Origin: Thermoanaerobacterales bacterium | Lineage (GTDB): Bacteria > Actinomycetota > Acidimicrobiia > Acidimicrobiales > JACDCH01 | NCBI GenBank assembly: GCA_017577565.1 | Contig: PKRH01000063.1 | Span: 1-20,106 of the forward strand | DNA: 20,106 bases | Reading direction: 5' to 3' | Shown here: positions 12,648 through 19,875 of the stretch, in pieces | Layout: each line of letters opens with the position of its first letter | How positions within the stretch are numbered: position 1 is the first letter of the stretch | Program-made: the position numbers and the translations under genes | Notes under the pieces: model-generated | Seen by the model: the letters and a program-made list of their open reading frames with translations, nothing else | Databases searched by the model: none | Told to the model about the DNA's origin: nothing

Positions 12648-14120
12648 GTGAGCGGCCACAGCTACGACCTGATCGCCCGCCTGGGACGGGGCGGGATGGG
12701 CGTCGTCGACCTCGCCCGCGACGAGGCGGGGAAGAAGGTCGCGCTCAAGCGCCTGACCCTGCACGGCTCGGCCGCCGAGATCGCCCGGGCCCGGCAGCGC
12801 CTGCTGCGGGAGGCCGAGGTGCTGCGCAAGCTGCACCACCCGAACATCGTCCGGCTGCTCGACGTCGTCGACGAGGGCGACGAGATCGTGCTCGTCATGC
12901 CGTACATGGCGGCCGGCAGCCTGGCCGAGCGGGTCGCGCAGCACGGCCCGGCCCCCGCCGCCGAGGTCGAGCGCCAGGCCCGGCGGCTCATCGGGGCGCT
13001 GGCCTCGGCCCACCGGGCCGGCATCGTCCACCGGGACATCAAGCCGGCCAACGTGCTCTTCGACGACCGGGGCGAGCCGTGCCTGGCCGACTTCGGCGTG
13101 GCCATCAGCCGCGACCACACCCACGGCCTCACCGCCACCGGCATGGTCGTGGGCACCCCCGGGTTCATGGCACCCGAGCAGGCCCGGGGCGAGCAGGTGA
13201 CGCCGGCCACCGACGTCTTCTCGCTCGGCGCCACGCTGCTGTTCGCCGCCACCGGCGAGGGCCCCTTCGGCCACGGCGACCCGGCGCTGCTCATGGTGCG
13301 GGCCGCGAGCGGCAAGGTCGCCAAGGTCCCCCGCCACCTGCCGGCCTCGCTCCGGCACCTGCTCCGCCGCATGCTCGACCCCCGGCCCGAGCGGCGCCCG
13401 ACCGCCGAGCAGCTGGCGGCCGAGGCCGACGCCCCGGCCCCGCCCCGGTCGTGGCGCCCGTGGGCGCTGGTGGGCGTCGGGCTCGCGGTCGCGGCCCTGG
13501 CCGCGGGGATCGCGGTCAGCGGGTCGGGCGGTGGTGGGGACGGCACCGCCGACGTGGTGACGCCCCTGCCGGTGCCCGGCGCCGCCGACCCCGACACCGG
13601 CGAGCAGCCCGGCCGGGGCGCCGAGGACGAGCAGCCCTGCACCGACCTCCCCTACCAGCCCTGCGGCGAGCCGGAGCCGGCGCCCAACACCGACGGCACC
13701 CGCTGCCTCGACGGCTACGACGACTACGACGGCCAGCCGGCGAACGGCTGCGAGGCGGTGCCCGACGACCAGGACGGCCGCGAGCTCGACAGCCGCATCG
13801 AGGCGAACATCGTCCCCCGCGACGACGTCGACCGCTACCCGCTCGTCATCGACGACCCGCAGCGGCACCTGTGCTCGGGCGAGGTCGAGATCACCCTGGA
13901 GGCGCCGGCCGGGATGTCGCTCGTCCTCGAGGTCGTCGACCACACGGGCACGGTGGTGGCCGAGGACGTCGCCGCCGACGGCGTGCCGGCGATGGTGGTG
14001 CTCGGCGCGCCCCAGTGCGACGCCGACGCCGACCGGGCCACGTTCGAGGTCGTCGTGCGGCCCGAGGGCACGGCGCGGACGGACGGCACCTACGTCCTCA
14101 CCCGCACCGGCAGCTTCTGA
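12648..14120 (+). CDS. Membrane Ser/Thr protein kinase with a cysteine-containing external domain
   Basis: This 490-residue protein has a bacterial Hanks-type kinase domain at about 6-260. The glycine loop GRGGMG is at 13-18, VALK places the ATP lysine at Lys34, the helix-C glutamate is probably Glu55, HRDIKPANV is at 128-136, DFG at 148-150, and GTPGFMAPE at 169-177, so it should be active. A single membrane helix (WALVGVGLAVAALAAGIAV) spans about 271-289. The outside part has no PASTA repeats. After an acidic/Pro linker it shows CLDGYDDYDGQPANGCEA, a C-x-G-x-x-D-x-D...NGCE-type motif, then ANIVPRDDVDRYPL and a beta-rich stretch with two more cysteines up to the end. This resembles secreted PPC-like beta-sandwich modules. 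It probably senses an extracellular signal and phosphorylates cytoplasmic targets; the ligand is unknown. Confidence 0.93.
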   Translation: MSGHSYDLIARLGRGGMGVVDLARDEAGKKVALKRLTLHGSAAEIARARQRLLREAEVLRKLHHPNIVRLLDVVDEGDEIVLVMPYMAAGSLAERVAQHGPAPAAEVERQARRLIGALASAHRAGIVHRDIKPANVLFDDRGEPCLADFGVAISRDHTHGLTATGMVVGTPGFMAPEQARGEQVTPATDVFSLGATLLFAATGEGPFGHGDPALLMVRAASGKVAKVPRHLPASLRHLLRRMLDPRPERRPTAEQLAAEADAPAPPRSWRPWALVGVGLAVAALAAGIAVSGSGGGGDGTADVVTPLPVPGAADPDTGEQPGRGAEDEQPCTDLPYQPCGEPEPAPNTDGTRCLDGYDDYDGQPANGCEAVPDDQDGRELDSRIEANIVPRDDVDRYPLVIDDPQRHLCSGEVEITLEAPAGMSLVLEVVDHTGTVVAEDVAADGVPAMVVLGAPQCDADADRATFEVVVRPEGTARTDGTYVLTRTGSF

Positions 14121-14137
14121 GACCGGCACCGCCGGCG

Positions 14138-14180
14138 CCCGAGCCGCGCCGCCCGGCCGCCGGCGCCCCGGGCGCTCGGG
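14138..14180. terminator. GC-rich dyad between the convergent kinase and YceH genes
   Basis: CCCGAGC (14138-14144) pairs with GCTCGGG (14174-14180), with further GCCCGG/CCGGGC pairing inside. It fills the 72-base gap between convergent stops and is a plausible bidirectional terminator, although such pairing arises easily in this composition. Confidence 0.35.
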
Positions 14181-14192
14181 ACGGGGCGGCCC

Positions 14193-15077
14193 TCAGCGCA
14201 GCGCACCCAGCTCGGCCTCGATGCGGGCGAGGCGGCGCTCCAGGTCGGCCACCCGGTCCGCCAGGGCCCGCACGTCGACCGGCACCGCCGGACCGGCGCC
14301 GAGGCCGGGCAGCGGGTCGTGGCGGACGGCGTCGCGGTCGTCGACGACGTCCCCGGCCCGGTGGAGCGACGAGCGGGCCTCGAGGGGGGTCGGCGTCGGC
14401 GCCGCGGCCGGCGGCAGCGACCCGGCGTCCCAGCCGCGGCCGCGGGGGGCGTCGAGGGCGGCGGAGAGCCGGCGCTCGAGGTCGGCGACGCGGGCGACGA
14501 GGTCGGCGTAGGAGGGCGCGGCCAGCTCGGCCGGCACCCGGGTGGCGGGGGCGGGCTCGTCCTCGTCGTCCACGGCCGGCGGCGGGCCGGTCAGCACCTC
14601 GACCCAGCGGGTCTCCCGGCCGGCGCCCGGGGTGCCGACGCGGGCGGCGAAGGGCCGCGGGGTGCGGGCGGCGAGCGCGTCGAGCACGGCGTCGACCTCG
14701 GGGGCGGTCATCCCGGGCACGAGGCGCTGGGCCTTCGCCCGGATCTCGGACTGCGTCTGGACGCCCCCGAGCAGCAGCACGGCGAGCACGGCCAGCTCGC
14801 CGCGGCCCATGCGCCAGCGCTCGTCGGCGCGGTGGCGGTAGCGGGTGGTGGGGACCTGGGGCGTCGGCGGCACGAAGCGGGCCAGCCCACGCGACTTGAG
14901 GGAGAGCAGCGTGTCCTCGACGGTGCGGTCGTCGTAGGCGACGACCGGGACCCGGCCGACCGTCTGGTTGCACGACAGCCGCAGGGCGTTGAGCGTGAGC
15001 GGGGCGGCGTCGGGCGCGGCCGCCTCCTGTTCGATGAGGCATCCGAGCACGCGAGCTTCAGCCGCCGTCAGCTCCAT
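14193..15077 (-). CDS. YceH/DUF480 (UPF0502) protein with an extended, duplicated coiled-coil C-terminus
   Basis: This 294-residue protein begins MELTAAEARVLGCLIEQEAA and contains LTLNALRLSCNQTVGR, LKSRGLARFV, RWRMGRGELAVLAVLLLGG and QTQSEIRAKAQRL, the diagnostic stretches of the YceH/DUF480 tandem winged-helix family. Its cellular role is unclear. E. coli YceH is about 215 residues. Here the usual C-terminal coil YADLVARVADLERRL is followed by a Pro/Ala linker of about 70 residues and a second coil RALADRVADLERRLARIEAEL. The shared RVADLERRL core suggests an internal duplication. The frame is open to 15272, but the ATG at 15077 is the family start and follows TACCAT by eight bases. It is divergent from the LLM oxidoreductase gene, with an inverted repeat between them. 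Confidence 0.9.
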   Translation of the reverse strand: MELTAAEARVLGCLIEQEAAAPDAAPLTLNALRLSCNQTVGRVPVVAYDDRTVEDTLLSLKSRGLARFVPPTPQVPTTRYRHRADERWRMGRGELAVLAVLLLGGVQTQSEIRAKAQRLVPGMTAPEVDAVLDALAARTPRPFAARVGTPGAGRETRWVEVLTGPPPAVDDEDEPAPATRVPAELAAPSYADLVARVADLERRLSAALDAPRGRGWDAGSLPPAAAPTPTPLEARSSLHRAGDVVDDRDAVRHDPLPGLGAGPAVPVDVRALADRVADLERRLARIEAELGALR

Positions 15078-15085
15078 GGGAGCCG

Positions 15086-15091
15086 ATGGTA
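15086..15091 (-). promoter_or_regulatory. -10 hexamer TACCAT, leaderless promoter of the YceH gene
   Basis: On the minus strand TACCAT is followed by eight bases and the ATG at 15077, supporting the shorter start. Confidence 0.55.
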
Positions 15092-15099
15092 CGGCCCGG

Positions 15100-15126
15100 C
15101 GCGCCGGTGCGTGGCACACCGGCGCG
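15100..15126. promoter_or_regulatory. Perfect 10-base inverted repeat in the yceH/LLM divergent region, candidate operator
   Basis: CGCGCCGGTG and CACCGGCGCG are exact complements around a seven-base CGTGGCA spacer. Counting back from the TACCAT hexamer, the dyad covers the expected -35 region of the YceH promoter. A dimeric regulator bound here could control that gene and perhaps the divergent LLM gene. There is no conserved A/T in the arms, so a chance GC dyad is possible. Confidence 0.4.
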
Positions 15127-15179
15127 GCCGCGGGGACGCCCCCGGCCCGGCCGGGCGCGGGCGCCGCGGCCCCGGCAGC

Positions 15180-15185
15180 TAGACA
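15180..15185 (+). promoter_or_regulatory. -10-like hexamer TAGACA before the LLM oxidoreductase
   Basis: TAGACA lacks the final T of TANNNT but sits seven bases before the ATG at 15193, the same geometry as the other leaderless promoters. Confidence 0.35.
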
Positions 15186-15192
15186 TGTCGCC

Positions 15193-16179
15193 ATGGCCAC
15201 CGAACGCATCGGCGTGACCTTCGCCTCGCTCATGAGCCTCGGCCCCGACCTCGCGGTCACGACGGCCCGCACCGCGGCCGACCTCGGCTACTCGAGCTTC
15301 TGGACCGCGGAGACGACCGGGCCCGAGGCGTTCTCGGTGCTGGCCGCCGCCGGCGCCGCCGCCCCCGAGCTCGACCTCGGCACCGGCGTGCTGGCCCTGC
15401 AGCTGCGGACCCCGATGGTCGTGGCGATGGCGGGCGCCACCCTGCAGGCGCTGCACCCCGACCGGGAGATCCTGCTCGGCATCGGCATCTCGTCGCCGGT
15501 CGTCACCCAGCGCTGGCACGGCGTGCCCTGGACCGACCGGCCGCTCGACCACGTGCGCGAGTACGTCACGCTGCTGCGCCAGTGCCTGTCGGGCGAGAAG
15601 GTCGACTTCGCCGGCGACTTCTACCAGGTCAAGGGCTTCCGCCTGGGCGTGCGGCTGGGCGAGCGCCGGCCGAAGATCGTCGTCGGGGCGCTCAACCCCG
15701 GCATGCTGCGGCTGGCCGGCGAGATCGCCGACGGCGTGCTGCTCAACTACCTGCCGGCCTCGCACGTCCCCTGGTCGGTCGAGCAGGTCCGCAAGGGCGG
15801 CGACGCCACGATCTACGCCTACGTCCACGCCGGGGTGTGCGACCGCGAGGAGGGCGTCGAGCTCGCCCGCCGGGACCTGTTCTCCTACGCCGTGGTCGAC
15901 AGCTACGCCCGCAACTTCGAGCGGGCCGGCTTCGCCGACGAGGTGGCCGAGATCCGGGCCCGGTACGAGGCCGGCGACCGGGCCGGCGCGGTGGCGGCGG
16001 TGAGCGACCGGATGGTCGACGCCATCGACGTCATGGGCGACGCCGAGACCGTGCACGCCACGATGCGGGCCTACGCGGACGCCGGCGTCGAGGTGCCGGT
16101 GCTCATGCCGCTGCCGTGGGGCCGCGACCGGCGGGCCTCGGCCGAGGCCACGATCCGGGCCGCCATCGGCGCCGGCTGA
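15193..16179 (+). CDS. Luciferase-like (LLM class) F420-dependent oxidoreductase
   Basis: This 328-residue TIM-barrel protein begins RIGVTFASLMSLGPDLAVTTARTAADLGYSSFWTAE and continues LDLGTGVLALQLRTPMVVAM, LHPDREILLGIGIS and RPKIVVGALNPGMLRLAGEIADGVLLNYL. This is the standard layout of bacterial luciferase-like monooxygenase-family proteins. In actinobacteria this subgroup usually uses reduced cofactor F420, so F420 dependence is likely but not proven from sequence. Substrates of this group are mostly unknown. The frame is open further upstream, but the ATG at 15193 gives the normal N-terminus and has a -10-like TAGACA seven bases before it. The following SDR gene is on the same strand 80 bases downstream but has its own -10 hexamer. 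Confidence 0.93.
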   Translation: MATERIGVTFASLMSLGPDLAVTTARTAADLGYSSFWTAETTGPEAFSVLAAAGAAAPELDLGTGVLALQLRTPMVVAMAGATLQALHPDREILLGIGISSPVVTQRWHGVPWTDRPLDHVREYVTLLRQCLSGEKVDFAGDFYQVKGFRLGVRLGERRPKIVVGALNPGMLRLAGEIADGVLLNYLPASHVPWSVEQVRKGGDATIYAYVHAGVCDREEGVELARRDLFSYAVVDSYARNFERAGFADEVAEIRARYEAGDRAGAVAAVSDRMVDAIDVMGDAETVHATMRAYADAGVEVPVLMPLPWGRDRRASAEATIRAAIGAG

Positions 16180-16192
16180 CCACGGTCCCGGC

Positions 16193-16245
16193 GGCCGGCC
16201 CGCACGCGCCGCACCGGCCCGGTTCGGCCCCGTCGCGGGCCGGCC
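16193..16245 (+). repeat. Long-armed inverted repeat between the LLM and SDR genes
   Basis: GGCCGGCCCGC (16193-16203) and GCGGGCCGGCC (16235-16245) are exact 11-base complements separated by 31 bases. The right arm ends one base before the TAGCAT -10 hexamer of the next gene. It may be a terminator for the LLM gene or a looped operator site; the long loop weakens both readings. Confidence 0.35.
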
Positions 16246-16246
16246 C

Positions 16247-16252
16247 TAGCAT
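16247..16252 (+). promoter_or_regulatory. -10 hexamer TAGCAT, leaderless promoter of the second SDR gene
   Basis: TAGCAT is followed by seven bases and the ATG at 16260. Confidence 0.55.
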
Positions 16253-16259
16253 CGGCGCC

Positions 16260-17108
16260 ATGGAGCTTCGCGATCGCGTCTGCGTCGTCACCGGCGGCGC
16301 CGGCGGCATCGGGCGCGAGCTGTGCCGGCGGTTCGCCGCCGAGGGCGCCCGGGCGGTCGTCGTGGTGGACCGGGACGCCGACGGGGCGCTGGCCGTCGCT
16401 GACGAGATCGGCGAGCGGGGCGTGGCCCGCACCGCGGACGTGACCGTCGAGGCCGATGTCGAGGCGCTGGTCGAGCACACCGAGGAGGACATCGGCCCGA
16501 TCGACCTCTTCGCGTCCAACGCCGGGATCCTCGGCCGGGCCGGGCTCGAGGCCGACGACGAGACCTGGGCCCGGGTCTGGTCGGTCAACGTGCTCGCCCA
16601 CGTCTACGCCGCCCGGGCGCTCGTGCCCCGGATGCTGGCCCGGGGCGGCGGCTACCTGCTGCAGACCGCGTCGGCCGCGGGCCTGCTGTCCCAGCCGGGC
16701 GACGCGCCGTACTCGGTCACCAAGCACGCGGCGGTGGCCTTCGCCGAGTGGCTGTCGATCACCTACGGCGACCAGGGCATCAAGGTGTCGTGCCTGTGCC
16801 CGATGGCCGTCGACACGCCGATGCTGCGCGGCGGGGTGGCCGGCGGCGACGAGGCCGGCGCCGGCGGAGGCGCGGCCCTCGGCCCGGGCGCGGCGGCGGC
16901 CGTGCAGGGCGTCCTGTCGCCCGCCCAGGTGGCCGACGCGGTCGTGGACGGGCTGCGCGAGGAGCGGTTCCTCATCCTCCCCCACCCCGAGGTGGCGACC
17001 TTCGAGCAGCGGCGGGCCGCCGACCGCGACCGCTGGCTGGCCGGCATGCGCCGGCTCAGCGCCGCGCTGGCGTCCGGCGAGCGCGACGTCCCCCTGCCGC
17101 CCCGCTGA
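16260..17108 (+). CDS. Classical short-chain dehydrogenase/reductase
   Basis: This 282-residue oxidoreductase has the cofactor motif TGGAGGIG at 11-18, an Asp at the end of the second strand (VVVVDRDADG), which favours NAD(H), NAG at 87-89, Asn110, Ser138 and YSVTK with Tyr151 and Lys155. All catalytic residues are present. A Gly/Ala-rich insert (GGVAGGDEAGAGGGAALG) near the substrate loop is unusual and probably flexible. The C-terminal ERFLILPHPEVATFEQRRA is typical of a broad actinobacterial SDR group of unknown substrate, often found among lipid-breakdown genes. It is not closely similar to the MFE-2-like SDR at 6996. The start follows TAGCAT by seven bases. Confidence 0.92.
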   Translation: MELRDRVCVVTGGAGGIGRELCRRFAAEGARAVVVVDRDADGALAVADEIGERGVARTADVTVEADVEALVEHTEEDIGPIDLFASNAGILGRAGLEADDETWARVWSVNVLAHVYAARALVPRMLARGGGYLLQTASAAGLLSQPGDAPYSVTKHAAVAFAEWLSITYGDQGIKVSCLCPMAVDTPMLRGGVAGGDEAGAGGGAALGPGAAAAVQGVLSPAQVADAVVDGLREERFLILPHPEVATFEQRRAADRDRWLAGMRRLSAALASGERDVPLPPR

Positions 17109-17134
17109 CGCCGCCCGGGGCGGTCCCGCCGGCC

Positions 17135-17151
17135 CGGTGGCCGTCCCACCG
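17135..17151 (+). terminator. Weak hairpin after the second SDR gene
   Basis: CGGTGG, a five-base loop and CCACCG lie 26 bases after the stop. The short stem makes this only a possible terminator. Confidence 0.3.
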
Positions 17152-17160
17152 CGATCGGCG

Positions 17161-17190
17161 TTGCACGTGACGCACGTCACCCGTTAGGGT
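17161..17190 (+). promoter_or_regulatory. Sigma70-type promoter TTGCAC-N18-TAGGGT of the DUF6351 gene
   Basis: TTGCAC (17161-17166) and TAGGGT (17185-17190) are separated by 18 bases, the only clear -35/-10 pair in the window. The transcript would begin near 17197, giving a leader of about 43 bases with a strong ribosome site. The spacer contains the palindrome listed separately. Confidence 0.6.
17167..17180 (+). promoter_or_regulatory. CRP/FNR-like palindrome GTGACG-CA-CGTCAC inside the promoter spacer
   Basis: GTGACGCACGTCAC is a perfect dyad that reads GTGA-N6-TCAC, the core of the CRP/GlxR-type site (TGTGA-N6-TCACA). It lies between the -35 and -10 boxes, where a bound protein would block polymerase. 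Repression by a CRP/FNR-family regulator is therefore the simplest reading. No such regulator gene is in the window. Confidence 0.5.
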
Positions 17191-17227
17191 GCCTGGTGCG
17201 CGCGGGCCGAGGAGGGGCGGTCCGCGC

Positions 17228-17236
17228 GGAGGGGGG
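17228..17236 (+). promoter_or_regulatory. Shine-Dalgarno site GGAGGGGGG
   Basis: This purine run ends three bases before the ATG at 17240, with its GGAGG core seven bases before. It supports 17240 as the start over the in-frame GTG at 17189, which lies inside the -10 region. Confidence 0.65.
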
Positions 17237-17239
17237 TCC

Positions 17240-19747
17240 ATGCGCTCGTCGCCGCACCAGTCCAGATCGTCGTGGCGACGAGCACGTCGGGCGGCGCTCG
17301 GGCTGGCCCCGGCGCTGCTCGCGTCCACGCTCACCGGTGCCGACCCGGTGGCCGCCGGCGGTGGCGGCCAGGGCGACGGCGCCGCCCGCTTCCGCGTCGA
17401 GGTGCTCTCCAGCGACCCGGCGCAGGTGTCCGGCGGCGACGCCCTGGTCCAGGTGACCGTGCCGCGGGGCACCGACGTCGACGACGTGCGGGTCACCGTC
17501 GACGGCGTCGACGTCACCGGCGCCTTCGAGGCCGAGGGCCGCACGATGGTGGGGCTGGTCGACGGCCTCGACGAGGGCGAGAACGAGCTGCGGGTGGAGT
17601 CCACCCACCGGCGGGGCCAGGGGCGGCCCCACCCGGCGACGCTGACGCTCGTCAACCACCCCCGCCAGGGACCGATCTTCTCGGGCCCGCAGCAGCAGCC
17701 GTTCGTGTGCGCCACCGCCCGGGCCCGGTTCGACGGCCGCCCCCTGCTCGGCCAGCCGCTGGTCGACAACCAGGACGCCATCGGCATCCCGGTCGCCGCC
17801 GAGGGCCCCGACGGCAGCTACCCGCAGGACGCCCGGGGCTACCCCACCGACGAGGCGACCATCGTCGGCTGGAGCAAGGACTGCGAGGCCGAGACCCGGC
17901 ACGGCTACCTCTACCGGTCGACGGCCGACGGCGCCTTCCACTGGCTCGACGACCCGTCGTCGCCGCCCGCCGACGTGGCCACGACGACGACGCTCGACGG
18001 GCGCACCGTGCCGTTCGTCGTGCGCTGGGAGGTCGGCACCATCAACCGGTTCATCTACAGCGTTGCCGTGCTGGCGCCGGTGGGCGAGGCCGACCCGACC
18101 GAGCCGGACGACTCGCTGTGGAACCGCCGGCTGGTCTACAGCTTCCAGGGCGGCGTCGGCATCGGCCACCACCAGGGGACGATCAGCACCGGCGCCATGC
18201 TGCCCGCCGACCTGCTGGGCCGGGGCTACGCCGTCGTGTGGTCGAGCGGCACCCGGACGAGCACCCACTACAACCTGGTCGTCGGGGGCGAGACGGCGCT
18301 CATGGTGAAGGAGCACTTCGTCGAGACCCATGGCGTGCCCGACTACACCGTGGGCGTCGGCGGCTCGGGCGGGGCGATCCAGCAGTACGTCTACGCCCAG
18401 AACCACCCGGGGCTCATCGACGCCGCCATCGCCCAGTACTCGTACTCCGACATGGTCACCCAGACCATCCACGTCGGCGACTGCGAGCTGCTCGAGCACT
18501 ACTTCGACGTCACCGACCGGGACAACCCGCGCTGGCGCGACCCCGAGGTGCGCCAGGCGGTCATCGGGCTCAACGGCACGGCCGCCCCGCAGAACCTGTC
18601 GCCGAGCGAGATCCAGCAGTGGAACGCGCTCTACGCGCTGATGGAGCAGTTCGGCTACCAGGTCATGGAGCGGGCCCCCGGCTCGCCGGCGCCGGCGCTC
18701 ATGGAGTGCAAGCCGGGCTGGTTCGGCCTCACGCCGCTGGCCATGAACCCGACGTTCACCGACGTCGACGACATCGACAAGCTCGCCCAGGGCACCGAGG
18801 GCGTCGAGTGGACCCACTGGGGCGACGCCGTGAACGTCTACGGCGTCGGCGAGGACGGCTTCGCCCGGGTGCCGTGGGACAACGTCGGCGTGCAGTACGG
18901 GCTCGAGGCGATGAAGGCCGGGATCATCACGCCCGCCGAGTTCCTCGACCTGAACGCCCAGGTCGGCAGCTGGAAGGACTCCGCCGACATGGTGCCCGAG
19001 GGGTTCCCGTTCGCCGGCCCGCCCACGCCGGAGGACTTCGACCCCTGGAGCTCGCGCAACATGAACCTCAGCCCGGACGGCGGCGTCACGCCCGCGCCCC
19101 GCCGCTCGGGCGACGTCGCGGCGATGAACGCGGCCTACACCTCCGGCCTGCAGTTCCAGGGCGACATCGACATACCGGTCATCGACTGGCGGCACTACCT
19201 CGAGGACGAGCTCGACATGCACCACAGCCACCAGTCGTTCGCCACCCGCCAGCGCATGCTCGACGCCGACGGCGACGCCTCCAACCAGGTGATCTGGTTC
19301 ACCGACGCCCGCCCCGCGGTCGCCTTCGACCAGACGCCGATGGCCTTCGAGGTCATCGACGAGTGGATGGCGAACATCGCCCGGAACCCGCACCGGAGCG
19401 TGGCCGCCAACAAGCCGGCCCGGGCGGTCGACTCCTGCTTCGCCAGCGACGGCAGCCTGATCGCCGCCGGCCCGCGCGTGTGGGACGGCATCCTCGACGA
19501 CCGGCCGCCCGGCGAGTGCACCCGGCGCTTCCCGATCTACTCGTCGTCGCGGCAGCAGGCCGGCGGCCCGATCGCGGGCGGCATCTGGAAGTGCGCGCTC
19601 CAGCCGGTCGACCGGGCCATCCGCACCGGGGTCTACGACCCCTGGCGGCCGACCGCCGAGGAGCGGGCCCGGCTGCAGGAGATCTTCCCCGACGGGGTGT
19701 GCGACTGGCGCCGCCCCGACGTCGGCCGCCCTCGCCCCGGCCGCTGA
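17240..19747 (+). CDS. Large secreted DUF6351-like protein, probable alpha/beta hydrolase
   Basis: This 835-residue protein begins with a basic SSWRRARRAALG region, a hydrophobic core and a likely signal-peptidase site near GADPVAAG (about residue 39), so it is exported. The twin arginines could mean the Tat route. The mature N-terminus, FRVEVLSSDPAQVSGGDALVQV, forms an Ig-like beta domain and matches my memory of DUF6351. A large catalytic part follows: YSFQGGVGIGHHQG, then VGVGGSGGAIQQYVYA with Ser376 in a G-x-S-G-G nucleophile elbow, and a late IPVIDWRHYLEDELDMHHSHQ (about 643-664) that may supply Asp and His. Eight cysteines in the mature protein could form disulphides. Overall it resembles tannase/PHB-oligomer-hydrolase-like extracellular esterases, but the substrate is unknown. 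The gene is alone in its unit, behind a promoter with a CRP-like palindrome, and is followed by a hairpin. Confidence 0.82.
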   Translation: MRSSPHQSRSSWRRARRAALGLAPALLASTLTGADPVAAGGGGQGDGAARFRVEVLSSDPAQVSGGDALVQVTVPRGTDVDDVRVTVDGVDVTGAFEAEGRTMVGLVDGLDEGENELRVESTHRRGQGRPHPATLTLVNHPRQGPIFSGPQQQPFVCATARARFDGRPLLGQPLVDNQDAIGIPVAAEGPDGSYPQDARGYPTDEATIVGWSKDCEAETRHGYLYRSTADGAFHWLDDPSSPPADVATTTTLDGRTVPFVVRWEVGTINRFIYSVAVLAPVGEADPTEPDDSLWNRRLVYSFQGGVGIGHHQGTISTGAMLPADLLGRGYAVVWSSGTRTSTHYNLVVGGETALMVKEHFVETHGVPDYTVGVGGSGGAIQQYVYAQNHPGLIDAAIAQYSYSDMVTQTIHVGDCELLEHYFDVTDRDNPRWRDPEVRQAVIGLNGTAAPQNLSPSEIQQWNALYALMEQFGYQVMERAPGSPAPALMECKPGWFGLTPLAMNPTFTDVDDIDKLAQGTEGVEWTHWGDAVNVYGVGEDGFARVPWDNVGVQYGLEAMKAGIITPAEFLDLNAQVGSWKDSADMVPEGFPFAGPPTPEDFDPWSSRNMNLSPDGGVTPAPRRSGDVAAMNAAYTSGLQFQGDIDIPVIDWRHYLEDELDMHHSHQSFATRQRMLDADGDASNQVIWFTDARPAVAFDQTPMAFEVIDEWMANIARNPHRSVAANKPARAVDSCFASDGSLIAAGPRVWDGILDDRPPGECTRRFPIYSSSRQQAGGPIAGGIWKCALQPVDRAIRTGVYDPWRPTAEERARLQEIFPDGVCDWRRPDVGRPRPGR

Positions 19748-19761
19748 CCGCCGCCCACGCA

Positions 19762-19804
19762 CGGCCGCCGCCGCCGGGTCGACAGCCCCTGACGGCGGCG
19801 GCCG
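19762..19804 (+). terminator. Hairpin terminator after the DUF6351-like gene
   Basis: CGGCCGCCGCCG (19762-19773) and CGGCGGCGGCCG (19793-19804) form a perfect 12-pair stem. The 19-base loop can fold further by GGG/CCC pairing. It begins 15 bases after the stop. Confidence 0.6.
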
Positions 19805-19859
19805 GTGGGCCCCGGGCGCCGCGGCCTGGCGGGTGTCGCGCCGGCTCGTCGGGGGGCGT

Positions 19860-19865
19860 TAGCGT
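19860..19865 (+). promoter_or_regulatory. -10 hexamer TAGCGT, leaderless promoter of the last gene
   Basis: TAGCGT is followed by ten bases and the ATG at 19876, continuing the pattern seen at most genes here. Confidence 0.45.
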
Positions 19866-19875
19866 GCCCTCGCCC

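Noticed and set aside
17189..17239. An N-terminal extension of the DUF6351 protein from a GTG at 17189, and a separate frame from GTG 17196.
   Set aside because: The first start lies inside the -10 hexamer. The second is in another frame and gives a basic low-complexity peptide. The ATG at 17240 has a strong ribosome site followed by a proper signal peptide.
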